Assembly: GCA_021784255.1 (NCBI GenBank)
Contig: JAJXSZ010000007.1
Location: forward strand, 1 to 25,581
Direction of reading: 5' to 3'
Length of the DNA: 25,581 nucleotides
Source of the DNA: Pseudomonadota bacterium
Lineage (GTDB): Bacteria; Pseudomonadota; Alphaproteobacteria; Acetobacterales; Acetobacteraceae
Position numbers and translations under genes: made by a program. How positions within the stretch are numbered: the first letter of the stretch is position 1; each line of letters begins with the position of its first letter. Under the pieces are notes generated by a model. That model was not told where the DNA came from and did not search any database. It worked only from the letters and a program-made list of their open reading frames with translations. This document shows positions 8,010 to 16,528 of the stretch, piece by piece.

Positions 8010-9185
8010 TCAGCGTTGCGGCGGGTGGGCGCGGATCGCGGCCTCGTCGACCTCGATGCCCCAGCCGGGGGCGGTGGGCATGACCAGCATGCCGTGTTCG
8101 ATCCTGGGCCGCTCGCGCACGTAGCGGTCGCGCAGGGCGACGCCGTCGGGGTCGATCTCCATCGCCCGCAGATTGGGCACGCAGGCGGCGAAATGCGCCG
8201 AGATCATCGAGCTGAGATGGCCGTAGAAATTATGCGGCGCGACGTTGATCTCGTGGGTTTCGGCCATGCTCGCGATCTTCATCGCTTCGCCAAGCCCGTT
8301 CCAGATCACGTCGACGATGGCGACGTCCATGGAGCGGTGGTCGAAATAGGGCAGGAAATCGCGTCGGCCGCACAGGGTTTCGCAGGAGGCGATGGGGCAG
8401 GGGGCGTGGCGGCGCACGTCGGCGAGCGCGCGCGGGTCGTGGATGTCGAGTTCGAGCCAGGAGAGGCCGAACGGCGCGACGGTTTCGGCGACGCGCTCGA
8501 AGCCCTCGGTCTTGAAATGGAAATTGACGTCGAGCATGAGCGCCACGTCGGCCCCCGCGCCGGCGCGCATGGCGGCCAGCGTGTTGTGGATGCCGCGCAG
8601 GATGCGGTGGTCCCAGTTGAGCTCGGGCCAGCCAGGCGTGCGGCCGAAGCCGGGGTTGAAGCCGATCAGCCGGCCGTCCTCCATGATGAAGGTATTGGTC
8701 TTCATCGCCTGGAAGCCCTGGGCGCGGATCTCACCGGCATGCAGCGCCAGGTCGTCATAGGTGCGGATGTCGGTCGCACCGACCTGGGCGGCGTGGTGCA
8801 GACGGTAGGAGCCGGCATGCGACCAGTAGACCGGGACGCGCTCGCGGATCGGGCCGCCGAACAGGGCGGCGACCGGGATGCCGAGTTCCCTCGCCCGCAG
8901 GTCGAGCAGCGCGTTCTCGATCGCGGCGATGGCCTGCTGGACGATGCCGCCGCGCGCGGTGCGGTTGTGGACGTGCAGTCCCGCGACGATCCGTTCCCAG
9001 GGGCGCGGATCCTGGCCGATCAGGGTCTCGCCCAGCGCTGCCACCGCGGCACCGAGGCCGGGATTGCCGAACCCCTCGTTGAATTCGGACCAGCCGTCGA
9101 TGCCGGCGGAGGTGGTGATTTTCACGAACGAAAAAAACCGCCAGCCGGCGTCGGCGCGCAGGGTTTCGAAGCCGGTGATTTTCAT
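8010..9185 (-). CDS. Mandelate racemase/muconate lactonizing enzyme family protein (enolase superfamily)
   Basis: This 391-residue protein has an N-terminal capping domain and a C-terminal barrel. Enolase-superfamily enzymes abstract a proton next to a carboxylate, using Mg, for racemisation, cycloisomerisation or dehydration of acid sugars. Likely metal ligands are D209 (LMLDVN), E235 (WLELD) and E259 (SCETL). Likely general bases are K162 in AMKTNT and H308 in VAPHNF. The usual KxK pair appears as K-T-N, so the second lysine is replaced by asparagine. The ATG at 9185 has GGAAG 6-7 bases upstream. Codons 17-19 contain a run of seven T. The neighbours (hydroxyacid dehydrogenase, SDR) fit acid-sugar or hydroxyacid catabolism, probably as a dehydratase, but the substrate cannot be read from the sequence. 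Confidence 0.9.
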   Translation of the reverse strand: MKITGFETLRADAGWRFFSFVKITTSAGIDGWSEFNEGFGNPGLGAAVAALGETLIGQDPRPWERIVAGLHVHNRTARGGIVQQAIAAIENALLDLRARELGIPVAALFGGPIRERVPVYWSHAGSYRLHHAAQVGATDIRTYDDLALHAGEIRAQGFQAMKTNTFIMEDGRLIGFNPGFGRTPGWPELNWDHRILRGIHNTLAAMRAGAGADVALMLDVNFHFKTEGFERVAETVAPFGLSWLELDIHDPRALADVRRHAPCPIASCETLCGRRDFLPYFDHRSMDVAIVDVIWNGLGEAMKIASMAETHEINVAPHNFYGHLSSMISAHFAACVPNLRAMEIDPDGVALRDRYVRERPRIEHGMLVMPTAPGWGIEVDEAAIRAHPPQR

Positions 9186-9218
9186 GTCAGCTTCCGCAGG
9201 CAGAAGCGGGAGGATGCC

Positions 9219-9974
9219 ATGGGCAGGCTGGATGGCAAGGTGGCTTGGGTGACCGGGGCGGGCTCGGGCATCGGCGAGGCGGCGGCGCAGGCGCTGGCCG
9301 GTGCCGGGGCGCGCGTGGTGCTGAGCGGTCGGCGGCGTGCGCCGCTCGAGGCGGTGGCGGCGCGGATCGGGGTGGCGGCGCGGGTGGCGCCGGGGGACAT
9401 GGCGGTGGCCGGCGATGTCGGCGCGATCGTGGCCGGGATCGAGCGCGAGTTCGGCCGGCTCGACATCCTGGTGGCGAACGCCGGGCTCAACATCCTGGCG
9501 CGGGGCTGGGACCAGCTCACGCCCGAGGGCGCGGCGAGCGTCATCGGCGCCAACCTCAACAGCGCGTTCTATTGCGCGAGCGCGGTGCTGCCGATGATGC
9601 GACGGCAGAAGGACGGGGTGCTGATCCACACCGCAAGCCTCGCCGGAAGGTTCATCAGCCTGCTCTCGGGGCCGGCCTATACGGCGGCGAAGCATGGCGT
9701 CGTGGCGATGAGCCACACCATCAACATGCAGGAATGTGTACACGGCATCCGTTCCTCGGTGATCAACCCCGGCGAGGTGGCGACTCCAATTCTGGACCAG
9801 CGGCCGGTGCCGGTGAGTGCCGAGGAGCGGGCGCGGATGGTGCAGCCGGCGGACGTGGCGGACCTGATCCTCTATATCGCCTGCCTGCCGCCGCACGTGG
9901 TGCTGAACGAGGTGCTGATCACGCCGACCTGGAACCGCAGCTATGTGGCGTCTCTCGCGCGGGCGGGGCGCTAG
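9219..9974 (+). CDS. SDR family NAD(P)-dependent oxidoreductase
   Basis: This complete classical short-chain dehydrogenase has 251 residues. The cofactor motif TGAGSGIG is near residues 13-20. NAG appears in the VANAGLN segment, the catalytic serine is in HTASLAG, and the YxxxK pair is in AYTAAKHG. After it, INPGEVATPI is the usual post-catalytic loop. The start at 9219 has a strong GGGAGG ribosome binding site 5 bases upstream; another ATG at 9214 is out of frame. The C-terminus (VLNEVLITPTWNRSY) differs from the common VDGG ending. It is divergent from the enolase-superfamily gene with only 33 bp between start codons, so the two are probably co-regulated and may act in one pathway. The substrate is unknown. 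Confidence 0.93.
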   Translation: MGRLDGKVAWVTGAGSGIGEAAAQALAGAGARVVLSGRRRAPLEAVAARIGVAARVAPGDMAVAGDVGAIVAGIEREFGRLDILVANAGLNILARGWDQLTPEGAASVIGANLNSAFYCASAVLPMMRRQKDGVLIHTASLAGRFISLLSGPAYTAAKHGVVAMSHTINMQECVHGIRSSVINPGEVATPILDQRPVPVSAEERARMVQPADVADLILYIACLPPHVVLNEVLITPTWNRSYVASLARAGR

Positions 9975-10082
9975 CGGCGGGGCGCCGGGCCGCTCGAGGT
10001 GGACGCGGATTCATCACCGGGAATTGGCGTTCGGCCCGCCGCTGATCTAGGCCGGGCGCGCAACGACGCGGGGAGTGTGGCG

Positions 10083-10502
10083 ATGCGTTTGACGGCGGGA
10101 ATCCTGCTGCTGGCCGTGGCGGCGCCGGCGGTGGCGCAGACGATGTCGCCGCCGCCCGCCGCGATGGGCCAGACCGCGGCGCCGGCGCCGGCACCCGGGC
10201 CGGCGCTGCTGGGCCACAAGCTGCCGGCGCCGCCGGTGCCGGTGGGGGCGACGGTCGAGGACTATCTCGTCGCCGCGCGGCATGCGCTCGATGCCAACAA
10301 CGTGCCGATGGCGGTCGAGGCGCTGGAGCAGGCGGAGACGCGGGCGCTGACGCGCTCGGTGCGGCCGTCGCGGGCGAACATTCCGGACCGGGGCGGGCTG
10401 GTGGGCGCGATCGCGGCGACGCGCGCCGCCCTCGGGCGCGGCGATCGCGCCGGGGCCGACGCGGCGCTGGCGCGCGCGACCGAGCTGGCGAAAAAGCGCT
10501 AG
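10083..10502 (+). CDS. Small exported protein of unknown function
   Basis: I do not recognise this 139-residue protein. Residues 1-19 look like a Sec signal peptide: a basic N-terminus, a Leu/Ala-rich core and an AVAQ cleavage region. Residues 20-55 are rich in Pro and Ala and are probably a flexible linker. The remainder is predicted helical, with DYLVAARHALDANNVPMAVEALEQAETRAL resembling a helix-turn-helix repeat of the TPR kind in composition, then a second Ala-rich helix ending AKKR. Start choice: ATG at 10083 follows GGGGAG by about 8 bases and begins the signal peptide; the longer frame from 9999 adds a non-conserved leader. It is probably periplasmic. It lies between an SDR gene and glpK with gaps of 108 and 226 bp, so it is likely a single transcription unit. 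Confidence 0.7.
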   Translation: MRLTAGILLLAVAAPAVAQTMSPPPAAMGQTAAPAPAPGPALLGHKLPAPPVPVGATVEDYLVAARHALDANNVPMAVEALEQAETRALTRSVRPSRANIPDRGGLVGAIAATRAALGRGDRAGADAALARATELAKKR

Positions 10503-10650
10503 AGCAAGACCGGACTGGATAAGACCATCTGGCCGGATACGCGAGGGGACACGGCTTTTGTTCCCTCCACGGAACCGGCTGGTGCACCGGCGGATGGCGC
10601 GCCGGCGCCGGAACGTCCGCGCAGGGCGGCGGCCCTGTCGCGCTTGCTCT

Positions 10651-10679
10651 GCCGCGCCCCGCGCGGGGGGATGCGCGGC
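10651..10679. repeat. GC-rich inverted repeat upstream of glpK
   Basis: GCCGCGC (10651-10657) pairs perfectly with GCGCGGC (10673-10679), and the interior contains the 12-bp palindrome CCCCGCGCGGGG (10657-10668). It lies in the 226-bp gap between the small exported protein gene and glpK, about 50 bases before the glpK start. It has no T-run on either side, so it could be a weak terminator, an operator or chance in GC-rich DNA. The rest of the gap (10503-10728) shows no coding capacity that I would support. Confidence 0.35.
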
Positions 10680-10728
10680 ACGCCGATCGTTTGTATGAGG
10701 GCGTGGCGGCGGCCGAAGGGGGGAGGCG

Positions 10729-12237
10729 ATGGGCGGGCTGGTTCTGGCGCTCGATCAGGGGACGACCTCGACCCGCGCGATCGCTTTCCGCGCGCCCGAC
10801 CTGGTGCCGGTGGCGACCGCACGGCGCGAGCTGGAGCAGCATTTCCCGGCCTCCGGCTGGGTCGAGCATGCGCCGGAGGATCTCCTCGGGCACAGCCGGA
10901 TCGTGCTGCGCGAGGCGCTCGCGGCGGCCGGCGCCGCGCCCGCTGATGTGGCCGCGATCGGCATCACCAACCAGCGCGAGACGACGCTGCTGTGGGACCG
11001 GCGGACCGGGCGGGCGGTGCATCGGGCGATCGTCTGGCAGGACCGGCGGACGGAGCCGGCCTGCGCGGCGCTGCGCGCGACGGCGCACGCGGCGGCGATC
11101 GCGGCACGCACCGGGTTGTTGCCGGACCCCTATTTCTCGGCGACCAAGCTGGCCTGGCTGCTCGAGCACGTGCCGGGCGCGCGCGCGGCGGCGGCGGCGG
11201 GGCACCTGGCGTTCGGCACCGTCGATAGCTGGCTGCTCTGGCACATGACCGGCGGGCGCGTGCACGCGACGGATGCGACCAATGCCAGCCGCACCATGCT
11301 CTACGACATTCGCAACGGAACCTGGGACGAGGCGCTGCTGGACCTGTTCCGCATCCCGCGCGCGGTGCTGCCGCAGGTGCGCGACAGCGCCGGCGATTTC
11401 GGCATGCTGGCGGCGGAATGGCTGGGCGCGGCGGTGCCGGTGCGCGGCATCGCCGGCGACCAGCAGGCGGCGATGGTCGGCCAGGCGTGTTTCTCCCGCG
11501 GCATGGTGAAATCGACCTACGGCACCGGCTGCTTCCTGCTGCTGCACACCGGCACGGAGGTCGTTGCTTCGTCGAACCGGTTGCTGACGACGGTCGCGCT
11601 GCAGCTCGATGGCCGGCGGACCTATGCGCTGGAGGGCGCGATCTTCGTCGCCGGGGCGGCGGTGCAGTGGCTGCGCGACGGGTTGCACGTGATCGCCGAC
11701 GCCGCCGAGACCGGTGCGCTCGCGGCCGCCGCCGATGCGGCGCAGACGGTGACGCTGGTGCCGGCCTTCACCGGGCTCGGTGCGCCGTGGTGGGACGCCG
11801 AGGCGCGCGGCGCGATCTTCGGGCTCACGCGCGCGACCGGCCCGCGCGAACTCGCACGCGCGGCCCTCGAGAGCGTGGGCCAGCAGACCGCGGACCTGGT
11901 CGATGCGATGCGCGCGGACATGGGCGCGGTCCGGACCGGCGGGGTCGGCGAGACGGTGCTGCGCGTCGATGGCGGCATGGTGGCGAGCGACTGGACCATG
12001 CAGTTCCTCGCCGACATCCTGGGCGCGCCGGTGGACCGGCCCCGGGTCGCGGAGACGACGGCGCTCGGGGCGGCCTATCTGGCGGGGCTGGCGGCGGGGG
12101 TCTGTCCGCCGCCGGAGGCGTTCGCGCGGACCTGGTCGCTCGACCGGCGGTTCAGCCCGGCGATGGCGCCGGACGAGCGGGTGCGCCGGCGCGCGGTCTG
12201 GGCCGACGCGGTGCGGCGCACGCGCACACGCGTCTGA
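10729..12237 (+). CDS. glpK: Glycerol kinase
   Basis: GlpK phosphorylates glycerol with ATP to sn-glycerol 3-phosphate in the cytosol. The 502-residue length is normal for FGGY-family glycerol kinases. The N-terminal ATP motif [12 protein letters not shown] starts near residue 6. The glycerol-contact motif NQRETT is at 81-86, followed by WQDRRT near 103-108. The catalytic aspartate is in AGDQQAAM (D244), with YGTGCFLL shortly after it. The FGGY C-terminal signature region is around [26 protein letters not shown]. The ATG at 10729 is preceded by GGGGGGAGG, with a short 2-base spacer from the last GG. No glpF, glpD or glpR is nearby, so it is an orphan copy. The 3' gap to trpG is 101 bp. Confidence 0.96.
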   Translation: MGGLVLALDQGTTSTRAIAFRAPDLVPVATARRELEQHFPASGWVEHAPEDLLGHSRIVLREALAAAGAAPADVAAIGITNQRETTLLWDRRTGRAVHRAIVWQDRRTEPACAALRATAHAAAIAARTGLLPDPYFSATKLAWLLEHVPGARAAAAAGHLAFGTVDSWLLWHMTGGRVHATDATNASRTMLYDIRNGTWDEALLDLFRIPRAVLPQVRDSAGDFGMLAAEWLGAAVPVRGIAGDQQAAMVGQACFSRGMVKSTYGTGCFLLLHTGTEVVASSNRLLTTVALQLDGRRTYALEGAIFVAGAAVQWLRDGLHVIADAAETGALAAAADAAQTVTLVPAFTGLGAPWWDAEARGAIFGLTRATGPRELARAALESVGQQTADLVDAMRADMGAVRTGGVGETVLRVDGGMVASDWTMQFLADILGAPVDRPRVAETTALGAAYLAGLAAGVCPPPEAFARTWSLDRRFSPAMAPDERVRRRAVWADAVRRTRTRV

Positions 12238-12338
12238 CGCCGCCGGCCCGCCCCGCGGACGCGCCCGGCCTGCGACCCCGGCGGCCGCGATTTGACGCGG
12301 GGCCGGGGTTGGGGCCATGTCGCCAGGGTAGCGTTCCG

Positions 12339-12953
12339 GTGGCCCGCGTGATCCTGCTGATCGACAATTACGACAGCTTCACCTTCAACCTCGTCCAGTT
12401 CCTGGGCGATCTCGGCGCGCGTTGCGAGGTCTGGCGCAACGATGCGCTCTCCGCCGCCGAGGCGATGGCGAAGCGGCCGGAGGCGATCGTGCTGTCGCCG
12501 GGGCCGTGCACGCCCAACGAGGCCGGGATCTGTCTCGACCTGATCGCGGCGGCGGCTTCTGCTGCGGTGCCGCTGCTCGGCGTCTGCCTCGGCCATCAGG
12601 CGATCGGCCAGGCGTTCGGTGGCCAGGTGGTGCGTGCCCCGGTGCCGATGCACGGCAAGGTGTCGGCCGTGCACCATCGCGGCAGCGACCTGTTCGCCGG
12701 CCTGCCGGACCCGGTGCGGATGACGCGCTATCACAGCCTCGTCGTCGCCCGCGCCGGCCTGCCCGGGGCGCTGGAGGTGACGGCGTGGATCGAGGGCGGC
12801 GGCGAGGACGGGATGGTCATGGGGCTCGCGCACCGGACGCTGCCGGTCTGGGGGGTGCAGTTCCATCCCGAGAGCATTGCCAGCGAGCACGGGCATGCGC
12901 TGCTTGGCAATTTCCTGCGCCTGGCGCGGCCGTCGCTGGATCGCGCGGCATGA
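12339..12953 (+). CDS. trpG: Anthranilate synthase glutamine amidotransferase component
   Basis: TrpG hydrolyses glutamine and passes ammonia to TrpE for anthranilate synthesis; in many bacteria the same protein also serves aminodeoxychorismate synthase (PabA). This 204-residue class I amidotransferase has [15 protein letters not shown] at the N-terminus and the oxyanion strand [13 protein letters not shown]. The nucleophile is in LLGVCLGHQ (C83), and the His/Glu of the triad are in VQFHPES (H176, E178). GTG at 12339 is chosen because it starts just before the conserved [13 protein letters not shown], with AGGG 10 bases upstream; a second GTG three codons later is possible. A TTGACG at 12292-12297 may be the -35 of the operon promoter, but no good -10 follows. 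trpE is not in the window, and no Trp-rich leader peptide was found. Confidence 0.95.
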   Translation: MARVILLIDNYDSFTFNLVQFLGDLGARCEVWRNDALSAAEAMAKRPEAIVLSPGPCTPNEAGICLDLIAAAASAAVPLLGVCLGHQAIGQAFGGQVVRAPVPMHGKVSAVHHRGSDLFAGLPDPVRMTRYHSLVVARAGLPGALEVTAWIEGGGEDGMVMGLAHRTLPVWGVQFHPESIASEHGHALLGNFLRLARPSLDRAA

Positions 12954-13981
12954 GCGCGGGCGCGGCATCGGCGGGCAACCTCAAGCCGGTGCTGGCGCGG
13001 CTGGCGCTGGGCGAGACCATGTCCGAGGCCGAGGCGGAGCAGGCGTTCGGCATCGTGATGGCCGGCGAGGCGACGCCGGCGCAGATCGCCGGCATGCTGA
13101 TGGCGATGCGCGTGCGCGGCGAGACGGTGGCGGAGATGGTGGGCGCGGTGCGGGCGATGCGCGCGCGCATGACCGCGATCGCGGCGCCGGAGGGGGCGAT
13201 CGACATCGTCGGCACCGGCGGCGACGGGGCGGGGACGCTCAATATCTCGACGGCGGCCGCCTTCGTGCTGGCCGGCGGCGGCGTGACGGTGGCCAAGCAC
13301 GGCAACCGGGCGCTCTCCTCCAAGTCCGGGGCTGCCGATGCGCTCGCAGCGCTGGGGGTGAACGTCGATGTCAGGCTGGAGCGCCTCGCCGACATCCTGC
13401 ACGCGGTGGGCTGCGTCTTCATGTTCGCCCCGCGCCATCACGCGGCGCTGCGCCACGCCGCCGGACCGCGCGTCGAGCTTGGCACGCGGACCATCTTCAA
13501 CCTGCTCGGCCCGCTCGCGAACCCGGCGCGGGTGCGCCGGCAACTGACCGGCGTGTTCGACGGCGCCTGGGCGCGGCCGATGGCGGAGACACTGGCGGCA
13601 CTGGGCACCACCGATGCCTGGCTGGTGCATGGCATGGGGCTCGACGAGCTGACCGTTGCGGGACCGAACCAGGTGGTGGCGCTGTCGGGCGGCGCGATCC
13701 GCGAGTTCGTGCTCGACCCGGCGGAGGCGGGGCTGCCGGCCTCGCCGCTGGCCGCGATCCGGGGCGGCGATGGCGAGACCAACGCCGCCGCCCTGCTGGC
13801 GTTGCTGCGAGGGGCGGTGGGACCCTATCGCGACACGGTGCTGCTCAATGCCGCCGGCGGCTTCATCGTTGCCGGCCGGACGCGCGATATCCGCGAGGGC
13901 GTGGCGCTGGCGGCGCGCGCGATCGATTCGGGGGCGGCGCTGGCGGTGCTCGAGGCGCTGCGCCGCGAGACCCATGCCTGA
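12950..13981 (+). CDS. trpD: Anthranilate phosphoribosyltransferase
   Basis: TrpD transfers phosphoribose from PRPP to anthranilate, the second step of the tryptophan branch. The 343-residue protein has an N-terminal helical domain with an [12 protein letters not shown] segment. The PRPP-binding loop IVGTGGDG is at 86-93, NISTAAA is near 98-104, and [15 protein letters not shown] is at 116-130. [13 protein letters not shown] and the late catalytic segment HGMGLDELT are also present. Its ATG overlaps the trpG stop codon as ATGA (12950-12953), a standard coupling arrangement. Start choice is clear because the upstream open frame runs antiparallel to nothing useful and lies wholly inside trpG. 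trpC follows after a 9-bp gap. Confidence 0.97.
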   Translation: MSAGAASAGNLKPVLARLALGETMSEAEAEQAFGIVMAGEATPAQIAGMLMAMRVRGETVAEMVGAVRAMRARMTAIAAPEGAIDIVGTGGDGAGTLNISTAAAFVLAGGGVTVAKHGNRALSSKSGAADALAALGVNVDVRLERLADILHAVGCVFMFAPRHHAALRHAAGPRVELGTRTIFNLLGPLANPARVRRQLTGVFDGAWARPMAETLAALGTTDAWLVHGMGLDELTVAGPNQVVALSGGAIREFVLDPAEAGLPASPLAAIRGGDGETNAAALLALLRGAVGPYRDTVLLNAAGGFIVAGRTRDIREGVALAARAIDSGAALAVLEALRRETHA

Positions 13982-13990
13982 GGCCGGACG

Positions 13991-14794
13991 ATGAGCGCGA
14001 CGACGATGGGCGATACCCTGGCCGGGATTTGCGCGCGCACGCGCGAGGACCTGGCGCAGCGGCGCCAGGCGATGGGCGCGCGCGCGCTCGAGGCGCGCAT
14101 CGAGGCCGCGAGCCCGCCACGCGGCTTTGCCCGAGCGCTGATGGACCGCGCGGCGGAAACCGGTGTCGGGCTGATCGCGGAGATCAAGAAGGCCTCGCCG
14201 TCTGGCGGCCTGATCCGCGAGGATTTCGATCCCGCGTCACTCGCGCGCGCCTACGCGGCTGCGGGCGCGGCGTGCCTGTCCGTGCTCACCGACGCGCCGT
14301 TCTTCCAGGGCGATCCGTCGCACCTCGAGGCCGCGCGGGCGGCGACGCGGCTGCCGGTGCTGCGCAAGGACTTCATGCTCGACGCATGGCAGGTGCGCGA
14401 GAGCCGGGCGATGGGCGCGGACTGCATCCTGCTGATCATGGCGGCACTCACCGATGCCGAGGCGCTGGCGCTGGAGGCGCAGGCGGTCGCGCTCGGGATG
14501 GACGTGCTGGCCGAGGTGCACGATGCGGCGGAACTGGAGCGCGCGCTGGGGCTGCGCACGCGGCTGATCGGCATCAACAACCGCGACCTGCGGACCTTGC
14601 GCACCGATATCCGCACCGGCCTCGCGCTGGCGTCGCACGTGCCGCCGGACCGGTTCGTGGTCGCCGAGAGCGGGATCCGCGCGACCGCGGACATCGCCGG
14701 CTTCCGCGCCGTCGGCGTGAGCGGGTTCCTGGTCGGCGAGAGCCTGCTGCGCCAGGCGGATGTGGGGGCGGCGGTCCGGGCGCTGGTCGGATGA
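13991..14794 (+). CDS. trpC: Indole-3-glycerol-phosphate synthase
   Basis: TrpC decarboxylates and closes the ring of carboxyphenylamino-deoxyribulose phosphate to give indole-3-glycerol phosphate. The 267-residue single-domain barrel keeps all recognised active-site segments: [12 protein letters not shown] (Glu and Lys of strand 1), VLRKDFM (second catalytic Lys), VLAEVHD (Glu), INNRDL (Asn), VAESGI (Glu and Ser) and the phosphate-binding FLVGESLL. It is monofunctional; no TrpF domain is fused. Start is ATG at 13991; a second ATG at codon 6 is possible. The stop overlaps moaC as ATGA, so a tryptophan gene is translationally coupled to a molybdenum-cofactor gene. Confidence 0.97.
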   Translation: MSATTMGDTLAGICARTREDLAQRRQAMGARALEARIEAASPPRGFARALMDRAAETGVGLIAEIKKASPSGGLIREDFDPASLARAYAAAGAACLSVLTDAPFFQGDPSHLEAARAATRLPVLRKDFMLDAWQVRESRAMGADCILLIMAALTDAEALALEAQAVALGMDVLAEVHDAAELERALGLRTRLIGINNRDLRTLRTDIRTGLALASHVPPDRFVVAESGIRATADIAGFRAVGVSGFLVGESLLRQADVGAAVRALVG

Positions 14795-15261
14795 GCCGGC
14801 TCACGCATCTCGATGCCGCCGGCAAGGCGCGCATGGTCGATGTCGGCGACAAGGCGCCGACCCGGCGCGTCGCGGTGGCGGCGGGGCGGGTGGCGATGCA
14901 GCCGCAGACGGCGGCGCTGGTCGCGGCAGGCACGGCGGCGAAGGGCGATGTGCTCGCCGCCGCGCGCATCGCCGGGATCATGGCGGCGAAGCGGACCGCG
15001 GAGCTGATTCCGTTGTGCCATCCGCTGGCGCTGTCCTCGGTTGGCGTCGATGTCACCGCGGGCGCCGATTGCGTCGAGATCGAGGCGACGGTGGCGACGA
15101 TCGGGCCGACCGGCGTGGAGATGGAGGCCCTGACGGCGGTTTCGGTCGCGGCCCTCACGATTTACGACATGCTCAAGGCGGTGGACCGCGGGATGCGGAT
15201 CGAGGCGGTGCGGCTGCGTCGGAAATCCGGCGGCCGGTCCGGCGAGTTCACGGCGCCATGA
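14791..15261 (+). CDS. moaC: Cyclic pyranopterin monophosphate synthase
   Basis: MoaC converts the 3',8-cyclo-GTP intermediate produced by MoaA into cyclic pyranopterin monophosphate, an early step of molybdenum cofactor synthesis. The 156-residue protein has [17 protein letters not shown] at the N-terminus and the conserved [10 protein letters not shown] region (H77). It also has [25 protein letters not shown], where D126 and K129 correspond to the catalytic Asp and Lys of the E. coli enzyme. The length is typical. Its ATG overlaps the trpC stop; moeA begins 13 bp after its stop. moaA is not in the window. Confidence 0.97.
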   Translation: MSRLTHLDAAGKARMVDVGDKAPTRRVAVAAGRVAMQPQTAALVAAGTAAKGDVLAAARIAGIMAAKRTAELIPLCHPLALSSVGVDVTAGADCVEIEATVATIGPTGVEMEALTAVSVAALTIYDMLKAVDRGMRIEAVRLRRKSGGRSGEFTAP

Positions 15262-15274
15262 CGCGGGGCGCGCC

Positions 15275-16477
15275 ATGATCAGCGTCGCGGAGGCGCGGGC
15301 GCGCATCGTCGCCGCGATGCGCCCGACGGCGCCGGAGATGGTGGCCCTCGCCGAGGCCTGGGGCCGGGTTGCGGCCGCCGACCACGCCTCGCGGCTGACC
15401 CAGCCGCCGGCCGACGTCTCGGCGATGGACGGGTTCTGCCTGCGCGCGGCGGACGGGGCGCTGGGGGCGACACTCGCGATCGTCGGCTCGGCGCCGGCCG
15501 GGCATCCCTGGGCGGGAATGGTGGGGCCGGGGCAGGCGGTGCGGATTTTCACCGGCAGCGTCATGCCCGCCGGCGCCGACGCCGTCCTGATCGTCGAGGA
15601 CGCGGTCGAGGCGCGGGGGATGGTGGAGGTGCGCGAGGCGGTGCGCGCCGGGCGGCATATCCGCCGGGCGGGGCAGGATTTCACCGCCGGCGACGTGCTG
15701 GTGGCGGCCGGCACACGCATCGCGGCACGGGCGGTCGGGCTGCTGGCGGCGGGGAACCATCCCTGGGTGCGGGTGCACCGGCGCCCGCGCGTGGCGCTGC
15801 TGGCGACCGGCGACGAAATCGCGCTGCCGGGCGAGCCGATCCCGCCGGGCGGGATCATCAGCTCCAACGCGCATGCGCTGGCCGCCCTGGTGCGCGCCGG
15901 CGGCGGCGAGCCGGTGGTGCTGCCGGTGGTGGCCGACGACGAGGCCGCCCTGGCGGCGGCGGTCGAGGGGCTGTCCTGCGACCTGCTGGTGACGACCGGC
16001 GGCGCGAGCGTGGGCGCGCACGACCTGGTGCAGCCGGCGCTGGCGCGGCGCGGGCTGCGGACCGATTTCTGGAAGATCGCGATGCGGCCGGGCAAGCCGC
16101 TGATCTTTGGGGCGCTGGGCGAGGTGCCGATGCTGGGGCTGCCGGGCAACCCGGTCTCGGCGCTGGTCTGCGCGGTGCTGTTCCTGTTGCCGGCGCTGGC
16201 GCGGATGCAGGGGCTCGAGGGCCAGGGGCCGGCCGAATCCGAGGCGGTGCTGGGGGCGGCGCTCGTCGCCAACGACCACCGCGCCGACCATCTGCGTGCG
16301 CGGCTGGCGCCGGGGCCGGACGGCAGGAAGGTGGCGACCGCCTTCGCGCGCCAGGATTCCGGGATGCTGCGGCTGCTCGCCGAGGCCGACGCGCTGATCC
16401 TGCGGCCGCCGCACGCGCCGGCGGCGGCGCCTGGCGAGACGGTGCGGGTGATCGAGCTCGGCGCGCTTGGCATCTGA
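15275..16477 (+). CDS. moeA: Molybdopterin molybdenumtransferase MoeA
   Basis: MoeA inserts molybdate into adenylylated molybdopterin to form molybdenum cofactor. The 400-residue protein has the usual order: an N-terminal extended domain with VSAMDGFCLRAADG (near 48-61), then IFTGSVMPAGADAVLIVED around 91-109. The MogA-like molybdopterin-binding domain follows, with LLATGDEI, GIISSNAHAL, VTTGGASVG and the RPGKPLIFG to LGLPGNPVSALV stretch. The C-terminal barrel is short but complete, ending GETVRVIEL. ATG at 15275 is 13 bp after moaC; the ribosome binding site is a G-rich, non-canonical stretch. It is the last gene before the lexA promoter gap of 88 bp. Confidence 0.95.
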   Translation: MISVAEARARIVAAMRPTAPEMVALAEAWGRVAAADHASRLTQPPADVSAMDGFCLRAADGALGATLAIVGSAPAGHPWAGMVGPGQAVRIFTGSVMPAGADAVLIVEDAVEARGMVEVREAVRAGRHIRRAGQDFTAGDVLVAAGTRIAARAVGLLAAGNHPWVRVHRRPRVALLATGDEIALPGEPIPPGGIISSNAHALAALVRAGGGEPVVLPVVADDEAALAAAVEGLSCDLLVTTGGASVGAHDLVQPALARRGLRTDFWKIAMRPGKPLIFGALGEVPMLGLPGNPVSALVCAVLFLLPALARMQGLEGQGPAESEAVLGAALVANDHRADHLRARLAPGPDGRKVATAFARQDSGMLRLLAEADALILRPPHAPAAAPGETVRVIELGALGI

Positions 16478-16489
16478 CCCCGGTTGCGC

Positions 16490-16519
16490 TTGACCCGCGC
16501 ACGGGAACTTACGTAGAAC
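16490..16519 (+). promoter_or_regulatory. Candidate lexA promoter
   Basis: TTGACC (16490-16495) matches the -35 consensus at five of six positions. With an 18-base spacer it is followed by TAGAAC (16514-16519), a weaker -10. The proposed -10 lies inside the SOS operator, so LexA binding would block polymerase directly. This gives lexA its own promoter despite its position at the end of the trp-mo gene series. The call is by eye. Confidence 0.5.
16505..16519. promoter_or_regulatory. SOS box (LexA operator)
   Basis: GAACTTACGTAGAAC reads GAAC-N7-GAAC, which is exactly the complement of the alphaproteobacterial LexA operator GTTC-N7-GTTC. It is 46 bases before the lexA start codon and overlaps the candidate -10. 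It supports autoregulation of lexA. Confidence 0.88.
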
Positions 16520-16528
16520 ATCGCCCGA

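Noticed and set aside
9919..12318. A 799-codon minus-strand open frame over glpK
   Set aside because: It is very Arg/Pro/Ala-rich, the pattern of a GC-rich shadow frame, and glpK on the other strand has all family motifs.
12238..12338. Tryptophan attenuator with leader peptide before trpG
   Set aside because: The only small frame (ATG at 12317) is four codons with no Trp, and no alternative hairpin pair plus T-run was seen.
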